From positions 1 to 64,000 of the forward strand of contig NVWK01000004.1 in NCBI GenBank assembly GCA_002733605.1: DNA of 64,000 nt, read 5' to 3'. The position numbers and the translations under genes are program-made. The notes under the pieces are model-generated. The model saw nothing but the letters and a program-made list of their open reading frames with translations. It ran no database searches and was not told the DNA's origin. The number at the start of each line of letters is the position of its first letter. Within the stretch, counting starts at the first letter, position 1. Positions 26,118 through 35,543 of the stretch are shown piece by piece. Source of the DNA: Robiginitomaculum sp. (lineage in GTDB: Bacteria; Pseudomonadota; Alphaproteobacteria; Caulobacterales; Maricaulaceae).

Positions 26118-26501
26118 ATGAAACTAGCTACAAAATTTACAAGTGCGGTTTTGGCTCTGTCTTTGAGCGTGGGTGGGTTTGCCCTCTCTGCGTCTTATGC
26201 CTCTGTTGCCATGGCCCAAACCACGAGTTCAAAAGCAATTGTGGATCAAGCTAAAACAGACAATCTGGTCGGCGAGCGTATTGACGGGTATCTGGCGCTT
26301 GTGAATGCCAATGCACCTGCGCATGTACAGGCGGCCGTGAACGAGATTAATATTCGCCGCAAATCGGTTTACACAAAACTTGCGCGGAGTGGCGGCACCG
26401 AAGTCGCCGTTATCGCCAGACTATCTGGCGAAAAACTGATTGCCAAAGCGGCGCCCAGTACAAAGATTATGGGTGATGACGGGGTTTGGCGTACACGCTG
26501 A
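26118..26501 (+). CDS. ydbL: YdbL-family (DUF1318) periplasmic protein
   Basis: 127 aa from the ATG at 26118, 6 nt after AAGGAG (the ATG at 26115 is too close). Signal peptide to about Ala33 (YASVAMAQ), then the DUF1318 body with KTDNLVGERIDGYLALV, ending in KIMGDDGVWRTR. YdbL is described as a chaperone for the YdbH-YnbE complex, and the three genes form one operon here. Confidence 0.88.
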   Translation: MKLATKFTSAVLALSLSVGGFALSASYASVAMAQTTSSKAIVDQAKTDNLVGERIDGYLALVNANAPAHVQAAVNEINIRRKSVYTKLARSGGTEVAVIARLSGEKLIAKAAPSTKIMGDDGVWRTR

Positions 26502-26529
26502 CCCTCCCCTTTTCCCTCACTTAAAGATA

Positions 26530-27558
26530 TTATGGGTCTTCTTTAAAGATATTGTGGGTTTGGCCCCATTTATACACCAGTTCAGGCCATAGGCTGAGCG
26601 GGGTATCGTCTATACCGCGCAAACCAAATCCGTGACCGCCTGTTTCGAAAATATGCAGAGTGACCGGTACATCAACCGCCTTAAGGGCGTTAAAAACCAG
26701 CACCGCATTTTCCACCGGCACAGCCCCGTCATCTGCCGCATGCAGGATAAAGGTTGGGGGTGTATTTGCAGGCGGGTTGATTTCCAACGAATACTTCAGC
26801 ACGGACGCAGGGCTTGGATTGGCCCCTAACAGATGTTCCCTTGACCCCATATGGGCATGGGCGGCGTCCATCGTTGCTACCGGATAGACGAGCACAGACG
26901 CGTCTGGACGTGCAGATAGGGTGTCCGTGTCATCGACAGGCGCATATACGTGTTCTGCAAACCGTGCGGCCAATGATCCGGCCATATGTCCTCCTGCCGA
27001 GAACCCCATCGACATGACACGGTTCGGGTCTATGCCGTCCTGCGTGGCCCGTGCGCGGATCACGCGCATGGCCCGCTGGGTGTCTTGCAAAGGTGTGTCC
27101 GGGCCAGCACTCCAGCCTTGGTGTGGCAGTCTATATTTCAGCACATATACCGTTGCGCCCAGAGTGTTGAAATAGCGCGCCCCCTCGAAGCCCTCTTTTT
27201 CAACCACAACATGTTTATAGCCCCCGCCCGGTATAATCAGAAGTGCGGATCCGTCGGGGTTGGCGCTTTTGAATAATGTCAATGTCGGGTTTGTGACATC
27301 ATTGGCAGCCCGGTCTTTTAAACCAAACCGGTTTTCACGGTGCACATAATGCTCGCGCACCGACACGTTTTCAGCGCCGGGGACGCCTGCTGGCCAAAGC
27401 GGGATTTCTGCGTCCGGTTCCCGATCCAGATCAACAAGTAAAGGAGACGCCATTTGATCTAACTCTTTTTTATGCTGATAAGAACCAGTGTGGGCACAGG
27501 CCGCCAATGTACAAACAACAAACCCGATACAAAGAAGGCGTAAAGACATGTGCATCAT
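26530..27558 (-). CDS. Alpha/beta-hydrolase lipoprotein (acetylxylan/pectin acetylesterase-like)
   Basis: 342 aa; three Met codons cluster at the start (27558, 27555, 27549) after AGGGGA. Lipobox LAAC near residue 20. Alpha/beta-hydrolase fold with oxyanion GGGY, nucleophile serine in GFSAGGH, acid near DDGAVP and His in GGHGFG. It resembles BD-FAE/AxeA-type esterases that remove acetyl groups from plant polysaccharides. It starts 6 bp after dctM and so ends the uxaA-dctPQM operon, where it would deacetylate pectic oligosaccharides. Exact specificity is unproven. Confidence 0.85.
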   Translation of the reverse strand: MMHMSLRLLCIGFVVCTLAACAHTGSYQHKKELDQMASPLLVDLDREPDAEIPLWPAGVPGAENVSVREHYVHRENRFGLKDRAANDVTNPTLTLFKSANPDGSALLIIPGGGYKHVVVEKEGFEGARYFNTLGATVYVLKYRLPHQGWSAGPDTPLQDTQRAMRVIRARATQDGIDPNRVMSMGFSAGGHMAGSLAARFAEHVYAPVDDTDTLSARPDASVLVYPVATMDAAHAHMGSREHLLGANPSPASVLKYSLEINPPANTPPTFILHAADDGAVPVENAVLVFNALKAVDVPVTLHIFETGGHGFGLRGIDDTPLSLWPELVYKWGQTHNIFKEDP

Positions 27559-27564
27559 ATTCCC

Positions 27565-28845
27565 CTAATGAAAAAAGTTTGGCAATGTCATAGACAATTG
27601 CGGCAAATAGGTGATGAGCAACAAGGCAATAATCAGGGTTCCATAAAACGGCCATATGGTGCGCACAGCCTCCTCGACCGGTATTTTACCCACGGCAGCT
27701 CCGACGAAAAGTGCCGATCCGACAGGCGGTGTGATGAGGCCTATGCCGAGATTAAGCATCATGACAACGCCGAAATGCACCGGGTCCATGCCCATCTGCA
27801 TAACAATCGGCAGGAAGATTGGAGTGGTGATAACGATCAAGGGTGACATGTCCATGAATGTGCCCAATACCAACAAAATGACGTTGACGATCAGGAGCAC
27901 AAGCAGAGGATTATCGGTTGCCGAAGTGATGAGCGCCGCCAGCTTTGTCGGCCCCTCTAAAATTGCCAAGGCATAGCCAAATGATGTTGCCGCTCCGATG
28001 ATTAAAAGCACCATGGCGGTGATTTTCACTGACTGTTTTGCGGTTTCTACAAAAGACTTCCAGCCCAAAGAGCGGTAAACAAAGAACCCGATGAAGATCG
28101 TGTAAATCACGGCTATGGCCGAGCTTTCTGTCGCGGTAAAAATACCGCTGAGAATACCACCCATAATGATTACAGCTGTAAAGATACCGGGAATGGCCAC
28201 GACAAATGCGGTCAGGAAGGCTCTCCAGCCGGGGAATGTGCCCTTGGCATAGCCGCGTTTCACCGCGACGAGCCACGCAACAACCATCAACAACCCCGCC
28301 GTTAGAATACCCGGAATAATACCGGCGAGGAACAAATCGCCGATGGATACACCTGTGCCGGCCGCAGCCGCATAGATAAGCATATTATGCGAAGGCGGGA
28401 TTAGCAGCCCGACGACGGATGAACTTACAATCACATTGACCGCATAATCTCCATCATATTTTTTCTCTTTCATCAACGGGATCAATGTCGAACCCATAGC
28501 GGAGGCACTGGCCACCGCAGAGCCGGATACGGCCCCGAACAGGGTGGAAGCCCCGACAGAGACAAGTCCCAAACCACCGCGCGGGCGCCCGAACATGGCC
28601 TCGGCCACAGACACCAGTTTCTTGGCGATCCCGGCTCGATACATGAGATCACCGGCGAATATGAAGAACGGGATGGCCATAAGCGTGAAGATGCTCATGC
28701 CCGCAGACATGCGCTGGAACGCCACTACCAACGGGATATCCATGACAACAAATGTGAGAAGCGAGGCGCTTAACAAAGAGAACGCAACCGGCACACCAAG
28801 TGCCAAAAAAACCAGTAAAATGGCGATTAAGAACAAGAGCTCCAT
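27565..28845 (-). CDS. dctM: TRAP transporter large permease (DctM family)
   Basis: 426 aa from the ATG at 28845, which overlaps the dctQ stop as TAATG. About 12 membrane helices; the DctM signature is clear (SGSAVASASAMGSTLIPLM, LIPPSHNMLIYAAAAG, TFMDMSPLIVITTPIFLP). It forms the ion-coupled channel with DctQ; DctP delivers substrate. In this locus the substrate is probably galacturonate or a related uronate, because the operon starts with uxaA. Confidence 0.95.
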   Translation of the reverse strand: MELLFLIAILLVFLALGVPVAFSLLSASLLTFVVMDIPLVVAFQRMSAGMSIFTLMAIPFFIFAGDLMYRAGIAKKLVSVAEAMFGRPRGGLGLVSVGASTLFGAVSGSAVASASAMGSTLIPLMKEKKYDGDYAVNVIVSSSVVGLLIPPSHNMLIYAAAAGTGVSIGDLFLAGIIPGILTAGLLMVVAWLVAVKRGYAKGTFPGWRAFLTAFVVAIPGIFTAVIIMGGILSGIFTATESSAIAVIYTIFIGFFVYRSLGWKSFVETAKQSVKITAMVLLIIGAATSFGYALAILEGPTKLAALITSATDNPLLVLLIVNVILLVLGTFMDMSPLIVITTPIFLPIVMQMGMDPVHFGVVMMLNLGIGLITPPVGSALFVGAAVGKIPVEEAVRTIWPFYGTLIIALLLITYLPQLSMTLPNFFH

Positions 28846-29342
28846 TAGGTATTCTCCTCTGTTTTCACAGGTTTGTTTTGAAGGGTTGTCAAGACATGTT
28901 CGAACGCGAACAGGGCGATCAGCGCCCCTGCAATCGGCAGCCCCAGATAGGCAACCCCCCTTGGTATGCCTAGCGAGGGAATTGTGTGGGCCCATGTACG
29001 CGAGACGAGTGCGCCGCCCCAAATGACCATTGCCATACCGCAAAACATCACGACAAGGTTTGAAAGCACCCGCATGAGATGACCAAGTTTAGGCGGAACC
29101 GATTGTTCCACCGTCACAATGCGAATATGAAATCCTTCACGAACACCGGCGGCGGCGGCGAACAGGATATACCAGATCATCAGGGTCAGAGACGCCTGTT
29201 CCGACCAAGACGGGCTGGCATTGAGCACATAGCGCCCAAACACTTGCCAGCCAACAATGGCCGTCATCAATACCAAGCCCGCTGCCGAAACGGCTACGAG
29301 CAGATCACTTGCCTTATGCGTAAATTTTGCCAACATTTCCAT
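28845..29342 (-). CDS. dctQ: TRAP transporter small permease (DctQ family)
   Basis: 165 aa from the ATG at 29342, again as TAATG overlapping the dctP stop. Four membrane helices, with the DctQ features VGWQVFGRYVLNASPSWSEQ and AGVREGFHIRI. It pairs with DctM. The successive TAATG overlaps from dctP to dctQ to dctM show translational coupling. Confidence 0.94.
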   Translation of the reverse strand: MEMLAKFTHKASDLLVAVSAAGLVLMTAIVGWQVFGRYVLNASPSWSEQASLTLMIWYILFAAAAGVREGFHIRIVTVEQSVPPKLGHLMRVLSNLVVMFCGMAMVIWGGALVSRTWAHTIPSLGIPRGVAYLGLPIAGALIALFAFEHVLTTLQNKPVKTEENT

Positions 29343-30352
29343 TAGCTGTCTCCCATATCTTCGATCATTTTCACCAACCTCTTTTGCTCGTCCGTCACAA
29401 TGAAGCGGTCCCAAACCGGGCGCATACGCTCAATAAACGGGGCTAAATCATCCACTTCATTGACAATGACGCCCGCTTCGATCAGGCGGGTGCGCGCGCC
29501 GGTGACCCGTTCATCCCAAAGCTCGCGCATATAGGGCACCGAATCTTTCGCGGCTTGGCGCACGATGGCCTGATCCGATTTGGGTAATTTATCCCAGCGA
29601 CTTTTGGACATCAGTAGGGCTTCGGGGGCCATCACATGCCGCGACAGGCTATAATATTGCGCCGCCTCATAATGACTGCCACTTTCGTAAGACGGCCAAT
29701 TGTTTTCCGCTCCGTCAATCACGCCTTGGACAAGCGATTGATAAACATCGCCCAAAGCCATCGGGATCGGATCGGCACCGAGGGCTTTAATCATAGCCAG
29801 ATAAAGATCGGAATTTTGTACCCGGATTTTCATGCCCTTCATGTCGGCGGGAGATTTAATCGGATGTTTTGTATTGTAAAAAGAGCGCTCGCCGGAATCG
29901 TAATAGCACAGGCCGATCAAGCCATGTGGTTCCAGAGATCTCAAGATCGCTTCGCCCGGTTCTCCGTCAAGGGAGCGACGCAGATGATCGGTGGAGCGAA
30001 ACAGGAATGGCAAAGACGGAATGGCCGTCATGGGCGCAATGGAATTGAGGGGCGCGAGATTGACCCGGTTCATATCCAATCCGCCAAAGCTGGTAATTTC
30101 GAGCGTATCGCGTTCGGAACCAAGCTGCCCGCCCGAAAAAATTTTTACACTGAGGCGCCCTTCACTGCGCTCTTTTAACAAGCGTCCCATTTCCTTAACC
30201 GCTTGTACCGTCGGATAATCTTCCGGATGGGCATCTGCGGAATAGAGGGGGCGGTGGCTATGGTCTATGCATCCACCAACACTGAGCGCGGCACCAGAGG
30301 CAAGTCCGGCGACCAGAAACCCGCGCCGATCCGTTTTAAATGTGCTTTTCAT
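29342..30352 (-). CDS. dctP: TRAP transporter substrate-binding protein (DctP family)
   Basis: 336 aa from the ATG at 30352. The N-terminus has both a Tat-like motif (TDRRGFLVAG) and a lipobox (SVGGC), so it is probably a lipoprotein, possibly exported folded. DctP fold with GGQLGSERDTLE, the Arg of MKIRVQNS that binds the carboxylate, and NNWPSYESGSHYE. It lies 29 bp after uxaA. It should bind a uronate; UxaA as neighbour favours galacturonate or an aldonate-type acid. Confidence 0.93.
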   Translation of the reverse strand: MKSTFKTDRRGFLVAGLASGAALSVGGCIDHSHRPLYSADAHPEDYPTVQAVKEMGRLLKERSEGRLSVKIFSGGQLGSERDTLEITSFGGLDMNRVNLAPLNSIAPMTAIPSLPFLFRSTDHLRRSLDGEPGEAILRSLEPHGLIGLCYYDSGERSFYNTKHPIKSPADMKGMKIRVQNSDLYLAMIKALGADPIPMALGDVYQSLVQGVIDGAENNWPSYESGSHYEAAQYYSLSRHVMAPEALLMSKSRWDKLPKSDQAIVRQAAKDSVPYMRELWDERVTGARTRLIEAGVIVNEVDDLAPFIERMRPVWDRFIVTDEQKRLVKMIEDMGDS

Positions 30353-30381
30353 ACATTTTCCTTCCCTGAAGACGTGTGCGC

Positions 30382-31902
30382 TTACAGCGTCACGCCCCGT
30401 TTCCATATAGCAATTGACCGTTCGTCATTTTCTTCGTTTTTTGCGCATGTACCGCTGGCAATTTTCAACACGCAGTCGAGCAAACGCTCGCGCATATCCT
30501 GTCTGGATGTACCGATTGCCAAAGGCCCGGCGTCAAAATCAATCCAGTTGGTCTTTCGGGTTGCCAAGGCAGAATTGGTGGCAATTTTCAAGGTCGGCAC
30601 CGGAAAGCCCAACGGTGTGCCCCGTCCGGTTGTAAACAAAATCAGATTGGCACCAGACGCCGCCAAAGCCGTGCTGGACACGGCGTCATTGCCCGGCGCT
30701 TCCAAAACACTCAGGCCTTTTGTGCGGATGCTTTCCCCGTAAGACAGTACATCAACGACAGGGCACGCCCCACCCTTTTGCACTGCGCCCAGAGATTTTT
30801 CTTCTAAAGTTGTAATGCCACCGTCTTTATTTCCCGGTGACGGGTTTTCATAAATCGGCTGATTGTGATCAATAAAATACTGTTTGAAATCGTTTACACA
30901 GTTTGCAAAAGCTTCAAAAACAGGTTGCGAAACTGAGCGGTTCATCAATCCCTGTTCTGCGCCAAACATTTCGGGGATTTCGCTCAGAACGGCTGAGCCG
31001 CCTGCTCCGGTGACGATGTCGGCAATATCTCCGACCAATGGATTGGCGGTTAGCCCGCTCAACCCGTCCGAGCCGCCGCATTTCAAACCGACCACTAAAT
31101 CCGAAAGATCGCAGGTTTCTCTGCTGTCATTTTTGGCCAGCTCAACCAATGCCGAGATGGCCTTCATTCCGGCTGCAAATTCATCGTCTTCGTCTTGGGA
31201 TATGATGAACTTTACACGCTCCATATCCAAATTGGGGGCGTTCTCCAAAAGGGCTTTAATCTGGTTGGTTTCACAGCCAAGCCCGACAAACAAAACGCCG
31301 CCGACATTGGGGTTGCCTGCGAGCGCCGCCAGAATACGCCTCGTGGCCAAATGGTCTTCCCCGAGCTGGGAACAGCCATAAGGATGGGTAATGGCAAATA
31401 TACCGTCTACATCTGCACCCCGTTTTTCATGGGATGCCCGCGCCAGTTTTTGACAGACATTGGCCACACAGCCAACACTGGCGATGACCCAAATTTCGTT
31501 GCGCGTGCCCACTGCGCCCGAGGCGCGGCGATAGCCCTGAAATGTTTTTTGCAGATTTGGCGTGGTTTCGTGTGCATGAGACTGATGGGACTGATGGGTG
31601 TATGCATAGGTTTCGACACCGCTCAGCCCGGTTTTTAGATTATGGGTATGGACATGTTCCCCGACCTCTATGTTTTGCGTTGCGCGCCCGATCGGACACC
31701 CGAACTTGATGACGTTGTCACCATGGATGTGTGCTGCGTAAGCAAATTTATGGCCTTGAGAAATATCATCACATAAAATTATGGCCTGCCCGCGTGTGTG
31801 CACTGTGCTGCCCGCAGACAGATTTTTAAGGGCAACAGCGACCGTGTCCATTTCGTGCACAATAAGCGCATCTAAAGTCTGGCTGTTCTCACCCGCACTC
31901 AT
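30382..31902 (-). CDS. uxaA: Altronate dehydratase
   Basis: 506 aa. N-terminal SAF domain (about 8-95: ALKNLSAGSTVHTRG) and C-terminal UxaA domain with GCVANVCQKLARA, PYGCSQLGED and GLKCGGSDGLSGLTANP. It dehydrates D-altronate to 2-keto-3-deoxygluconate (KDG) in the galacturonate isomerase pathway. uxaB and uxaC are not in the window. It heads the operon uxaA-dctPQM-esterase, and the operator GGTAACCGGTGTCA lies 57 bp upstream. The His-rich stretch around 104-112 (HQSHQSHAH) is a local oddity. Confidence 0.94.
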   Translation of the reverse strand: MSAGENSQTLDALIVHEMDTVAVALKNLSAGSTVHTRGQAIILCDDISQGHKFAYAAHIHGDNVIKFGCPIGRATQNIEVGEHVHTHNLKTGLSGVETYAYTHQSHQSHAHETTPNLQKTFQGYRRASGAVGTRNEIWVIASVGCVANVCQKLARASHEKRGADVDGIFAITHPYGCSQLGEDHLATRRILAALAGNPNVGGVLFVGLGCETNQIKALLENAPNLDMERVKFIISQDEDDEFAAGMKAISALVELAKNDSRETCDLSDLVVGLKCGGSDGLSGLTANPLVGDIADIVTGAGGSAVLSEIPEMFGAEQGLMNRSVSQPVFEAFANCVNDFKQYFIDHNQPIYENPSPGNKDGGITTLEEKSLGAVQKGGACPVVDVLSYGESIRTKGLSVLEAPGNDAVSSTALAASGANLILFTTGRGTPLGFPVPTLKIATNSALATRKTNWIDFDAGPLAIGTSRQDMRERLLDCVLKIASGTCAKNEENDERSIAIWKRGVTL

Positions 31903-31958
31903 TTACTGTGTCTTCCCTTTGATTGGTCATGCCTCTTGTGGACACTTGTTTTATTTAT

Positions 31959-31972
31959 GGTAACCGGTGTCA
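31959..31972. promoter_or_regulatory. LacI operator candidate upstream of uxaA (GGTAACCGGTGTCA)
   Basis: ACCGGT-centred 14-mer, identical to the kduI site. It lies 57-70 bp before the uxaA start and after the end of the carboxylesterase gene. Confidence 0.65.
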
Positions 31973-32046
31973 TAAAAAGAGCAAGTAAAGAAAAACAATT
32001 TTGGAGAATTGTTTTTCTTTACAAAGATCAGCCCTTATCAAGCCCT

Positions 32047-33711
32047 TTACGTCCCCCACTGGGTGAACGGCACCTTAGAAAACAAGCGCCGCTCTGCCCC
32101 ACGAGGATCGGAGATAAGTTTGGTGTGCTCGTCAAACACCATGGTTTCACGATGCTCCAGCGAGTAAGGTTTCCACGGCGCTAACCCGTCATGGTTTGGA
32201 TCGCCGTGCGTGGCCAAATTGATCATGGCCCAGCTCAACTCGTCAGCGACACGCACGGCTGTGCGCGAAATGCCGGTGCGCGAGCCTTGCTTGTCTATAT
32301 TGCCAAAGGCGAGCGGAATATCGAACGCATGCGAAGCGCCCCATTTGCCGTCGTCAATTGGCGAACCAAAATCCATTTGGTAAACCCATGTGGGGGCCGT
32401 TTCCATGACTTCGGCTTGTTTTGCCCGCACTTCAGCCTCTTCCCATTGCCCGCGCCATGACCGCCCGGCCGTCACAGCCGCGAAAAACACATCGGAGGCC
32501 GAATAGTCGGGATAGGTTTTGCGGTAGGTGTCGACCACATGCTGGGGCAGTATGTCACAGCGCAAATGCCGGCTTAGACGTGGCGGTAAATCTTCCCATT
32601 CCAGAGAGAAACTTTCCGGCTCACGACGGCCTACAAGTGTGCGGGTTTCGTCGTGGGTATTGCCCAACAACATCGGGATATTCGCCGATTGTGCGGGCGC
32701 ATCCGGCCAGAACGGGTGGCGCATTAAAAACCGCTCGTCCAGAACCGGCCCAAAATAAAGACCGCGTGTGGTGTTGACCGGATCAGGCGTTGTGAGAAGT
32801 TCGACCATTTTTTGAAACGGAACTGCTTTTATAGCCTCGACATCGCCCGGCGCAATGGAGAGTGCCTCCAAATAGGCCTCTGCCCGCTGGGTCGCATTGA
32901 GCGGGCCAGAGGCTGTGACTTGCTGGCCACTCATGGTAGCGGCTGAATGGAACAATCCTTTTGCCGCCGGAGCCGCCATCATAGTGGCGATCTTTGCACC
33001 GCCGCCAGACTGACCAAACACCATGACCCGATCCGGATCGCCGCCAAAGTTACGGGCATTGTTTTTCACCCATTTCAGAGCCAGAACCAAATCCCATATG
33101 CCTGCATTGCCAGAATCAGGGAAAGCACCGCCCATCAAAAGTGGTAGATACAGATAGCCAAATGCGTTGAGCCTGTGATTAACGGTGATGACGACCACAT
33201 CGCCTTTATTGGCTAGATATTGTCCGTCATAAAGGGGCGATGAGCCGGAGCCATTATTATAGGCGCCGCCGTGGAAATACACCATGATCGGTCTGTTGCC
33301 ACCATCGGCGAGATTATCCCCTTTGGCGCTGGCAGGTGTCCACACGTTCAAGAACAGGCAGTCTTCACTTTCGCTCTTATTCTCACGTCGTTGCGGACAG
33401 GCGCCCCCGTATTCAAAGGCCTCTTTCACGGATGTCCACGCACGTGGCGCTTGCGGTTTTTCGAACCGTGTAGGCGCGGTATCTGCACCATATCTGATGC
33501 CTTTAAAGACACTGACCCCTGCCTGTCTTTGGCCGCGTACAGGACCGTGCCCGGTTTGCAAGATCGGCGCAGAAGATGAGGCGGCATAGGCGCCTTGTGC
33601 CACAGCGACCGAGGCGGCCGCTCCGGCCCCTACCCCGGCCAGAACATGCCTTCGCGATACGGCTGCGTTTAATATTGATTTGTCTTCAGTTTGTATTTCT
33701 TTACCCATCAT
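32047..33711 (-). CDS. Type-B carboxylesterase, Tat-exported
   Basis: 554 aa. Tat signal SRRHVLAGVGAG near 19-30. Carboxylesterase motifs SEDCLFLNVWTP and FGQSGGG (nucleophile serine), with oxyanion GGAYNNGSG, Glu in NTHDETR and His in ASHAFDIP. It is 17 bp downstream of kdgK, so it is part of the kduI-kduD-kdgK operon. In that place it could remove methyl, acetyl or feruloyl groups from pectic material, an inference from position. Para-nitrobenzyl-esterase-like by sequence. Confidence 0.88.
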   Translation of the reverse strand: MMGKEIQTEDKSILNAAVSRRHVLAGVGAGAAASVAVAQGAYAASSSAPILQTGHGPVRGQRQAGVSVFKGIRYGADTAPTRFEKPQAPRAWTSVKEAFEYGGACPQRRENKSESEDCLFLNVWTPASAKGDNLADGGNRPIMVYFHGGAYNNGSGSSPLYDGQYLANKGDVVVITVNHRLNAFGYLYLPLLMGGAFPDSGNAGIWDLVLALKWVKNNARNFGGDPDRVMVFGQSGGGAKIATMMAAPAAKGLFHSAATMSGQQVTASGPLNATQRAEAYLEALSIAPGDVEAIKAVPFQKMVELLTTPDPVNTTRGLYFGPVLDERFLMRHPFWPDAPAQSANIPMLLGNTHDETRTLVGRREPESFSLEWEDLPPRLSRHLRCDILPQHVVDTYRKTYPDYSASDVFFAAVTAGRSWRGQWEEAEVRAKQAEVMETAPTWVYQMDFGSPIDDGKWGASHAFDIPLAFGNIDKQGSRTGISRTAVRVADELSWAMINLATHGDPNHDGLAPWKPYSLEHRETMVFDEHTKLISDPRGAERRLFSKVPFTQWGT

Positions 33712-33728
33712 AGTCTCCCTTTTTTGTT

Positions 33729-34757
33729 TTAACGTCGCACATCAAACCCCGTGCCCGAGGCTCTTATGTCTTCACGTGAGGCAATATTGAAATCGCCCGC
33801 AATCGAGTGCTTGTAGATCGCGGCCTCGAGCGCGAAGTCCAGACAGGATTGAGGGTCTTCGCCCTGCATAAATCCGTCCAATATACCGGCTGCAAATGCA
33901 TCCCCTGTGCCGATACGGTCCACCACATCAAACAATTGATATGTATTGGTTTGCCAGCTTTGATCGCGGCTAAAAAGTTGTGCGGACAGCGTTTGCTGTT
34001 TCACCCCTGTTTGCTGGCGATGTGTGTTGGCGATATGTTGAAGGCGGGGGAAATGCTCAAACGCGCACGCCATGGCTTTGGTGCGCTGTACGCTTTGTTC
34101 CGCGTCCTCAAACGTCCGGCCCAGTAACAGCCCGACGTCTTTTTCGTTGATAAAGGCCAGATCGGCATAGGAGAGGATTTCGCGCAAGATAGCTGGCCCA
34201 TCCCCGTCCCAATTCTGCCATAGCTGGGCCCGATAATTGCCGTCAAAGGAAAGCTTTACGCCTGCTTCAACGGCGCGTTTAGCGACTGCAATGGCGGCCT
34301 TGGCAGGCCCCGCGCCTGTCGCAGGTGTTATGCCCGAAATATGTAACCAGTCTGCCCCGTCCAGAATTGCGTCCCAATCAAGTGTATGCTCGTCCATATG
34401 GGTGAAGGCGGAATCTGCGCGGTCATAGACAATCCGTGAAGGTCTGCGCACCGCGCCTGCGCTGATAAAATAGAGACCCATGCGCTGCGTACTGGTTTTG
34501 ACAAATCGTGTCTGCACGCCATAGCGGCGCAATGCGCCCAGCACGGCCTCTCCGAGCGGGCCATCCGACACCTGACTTGCCATGCGTACCTCATGACCCC
34601 ATTGGGCCAAGGATACGCCGACATTGGCCTCGGCGCCGCCATAGTGAACGTCAAGCTTTCCCGTTTGCAACAAAATCTCATGGCCCGGCGCCCCTAACCG
34701 CAATAAAAGCTCGCCAAAGCAAACCACGGTTTTTTTAAGGGGCAAAGGGTCGCTCAT
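33729..34757 (-). CDS. kdgK: 2-keto-3-deoxygluconate kinase (PfkB family)
   Basis: 342 aa. Ribokinase fold with GGAEANVGVSLAQWGHEV near 36-53 and catalytic DRIGTGDAFAAG near 285, where Asp is the general base. It phosphorylates KDG to KDPG for the Entner-Doudoroff aldolase, which is not in the window. It is 18 bp downstream of kduD. KduI, KduD and UxaA all converge on KDG, which supports this over other sugar kinases. Confidence 0.9.
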   Translation of the reverse strand: MSDPLPLKKTVVCFGELLLRLGAPGHEILLQTGKLDVHYGGAEANVGVSLAQWGHEVRMASQVSDGPLGEAVLGALRRYGVQTRFVKTSTQRMGLYFISAGAVRRPSRIVYDRADSAFTHMDEHTLDWDAILDGADWLHISGITPATGAGPAKAAIAVAKRAVEAGVKLSFDGNYRAQLWQNWDGDGPAILREILSYADLAFINEKDVGLLLGRTFEDAEQSVQRTKAMACAFEHFPRLQHIANTHRQQTGVKQQTLSAQLFSRDQSWQTNTYQLFDVVDRIGTGDAFAAGILDGFMQGEDPQSCLDFALEAAIYKHSIAGDFNIASREDIRASGTGFDVRR

Positions 34758-34775
34758 GCTCTGCTCACATATCTA

Positions 34776-35534
34776 TTAGCGTGCCAGCCAACCGCCATCG
34801 ACGGCCAAGGTTGTGCCGTGCACATAGTCGGATGCCCGTGCCGACAAGAAGACGGCCGCACCTGCAAGATCGGAGGGGTCGCCCCAATGTCCGGCGGGAA
34901 TACGAGCCAAAATTTGCTGGTTTCTATCCGCGTCTTCGCGCAGAGCCGTTGTATTATTTGTGGCAAAATACCCCGGGGCGATCGCATTGACATTAATGCC
35001 TTCACCGGCCCATTCATTGGCCAACAGCTTGGTCAAACCCGCAACGCCGCTCTTGGAAGCCGTATAAGAAGCCACCCGAATACCGCCCTGAAAAGACAGC
35101 ATGGACGCGATGTTGACGATCTTGCCTTTGCGCTTTGCGGCCAGCATTTTGCGCGCAACCGCCTGGGAGAGGAAGAACACGGTTTTTAGATTAACGTCCA
35201 TGACGTCGTCCCAATCGGCCTCGGTGAAATCGACCGCATCATTGCGGCGGATCGTGCCGGCATTATTGATGAGAATGTCCACAGGGCCAAGCTCGTCTTC
35301 GACTTGGTCGACAATACCTGTCGACAAATCCGCATTGCCAAGATCGGCTTCGACAAAGATGAATTTGCGGCCAAGATCGGTCACAGCCCTGCGGGTTTCA
35401 ACCGGATCTGTACGCCCGACCGCCGCAATATCGGCACCAGCCTCGGCAAGGCCGATTGCGATGCCCTGCCCGATGCCCGTATTGGCCCCGGTTACGATTG
35501 CCGTTTTGCCTGTTAGATCAAAGGATATACTCAT
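34776..35534 (-). CDS. kduD: 2-dehydro-3-deoxy-D-gluconate 5-dehydrogenase
   Basis: 252 aa SDR. TGANTGIG near 15-22, NNAG, serine in NIASMLSFQGG, and YTASK (catalytic Tyr and Lys present). Closest to KduD, which reduces 2,5-diketo-3-deoxygluconate to KDG. It lies 9 bp downstream of kduI, the usual pair for unsaturated galacturonate from pectate lyase products. Confidence 0.93.
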   Translation of the reverse strand: MSISFDLTGKTAIVTGANTGIGQGIAIGLAEAGADIAAVGRTDPVETRRAVTDLGRKFIFVEADLGNADLSTGIVDQVEDELGPVDILINNAGTIRRNDAVDFTEADWDDVMDVNLKTVFFLSQAVARKMLAAKRKGKIVNIASMLSFQGGIRVASYTASKSGVAGLTKLLANEWAGEGINVNAIAPGYFATNNTTALREDADRNQQILARIPAGHWGDPSDLAGAAVFLSARASDYVHGTTLAVDGGWLAR

Positions 35535-35543
35535 GAATGCCCC

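Noticed and set aside
27334..27345. ACCGGTTTTCAC in the esterase gene as a further operator
   Set aside because: Inside coding sequence and only the hexamer core matches.
28846..29043. Long N-terminal extension of the DctM frame
   Set aside because: It reads through dctQ; TAATG at 28845 gives the normal family length.
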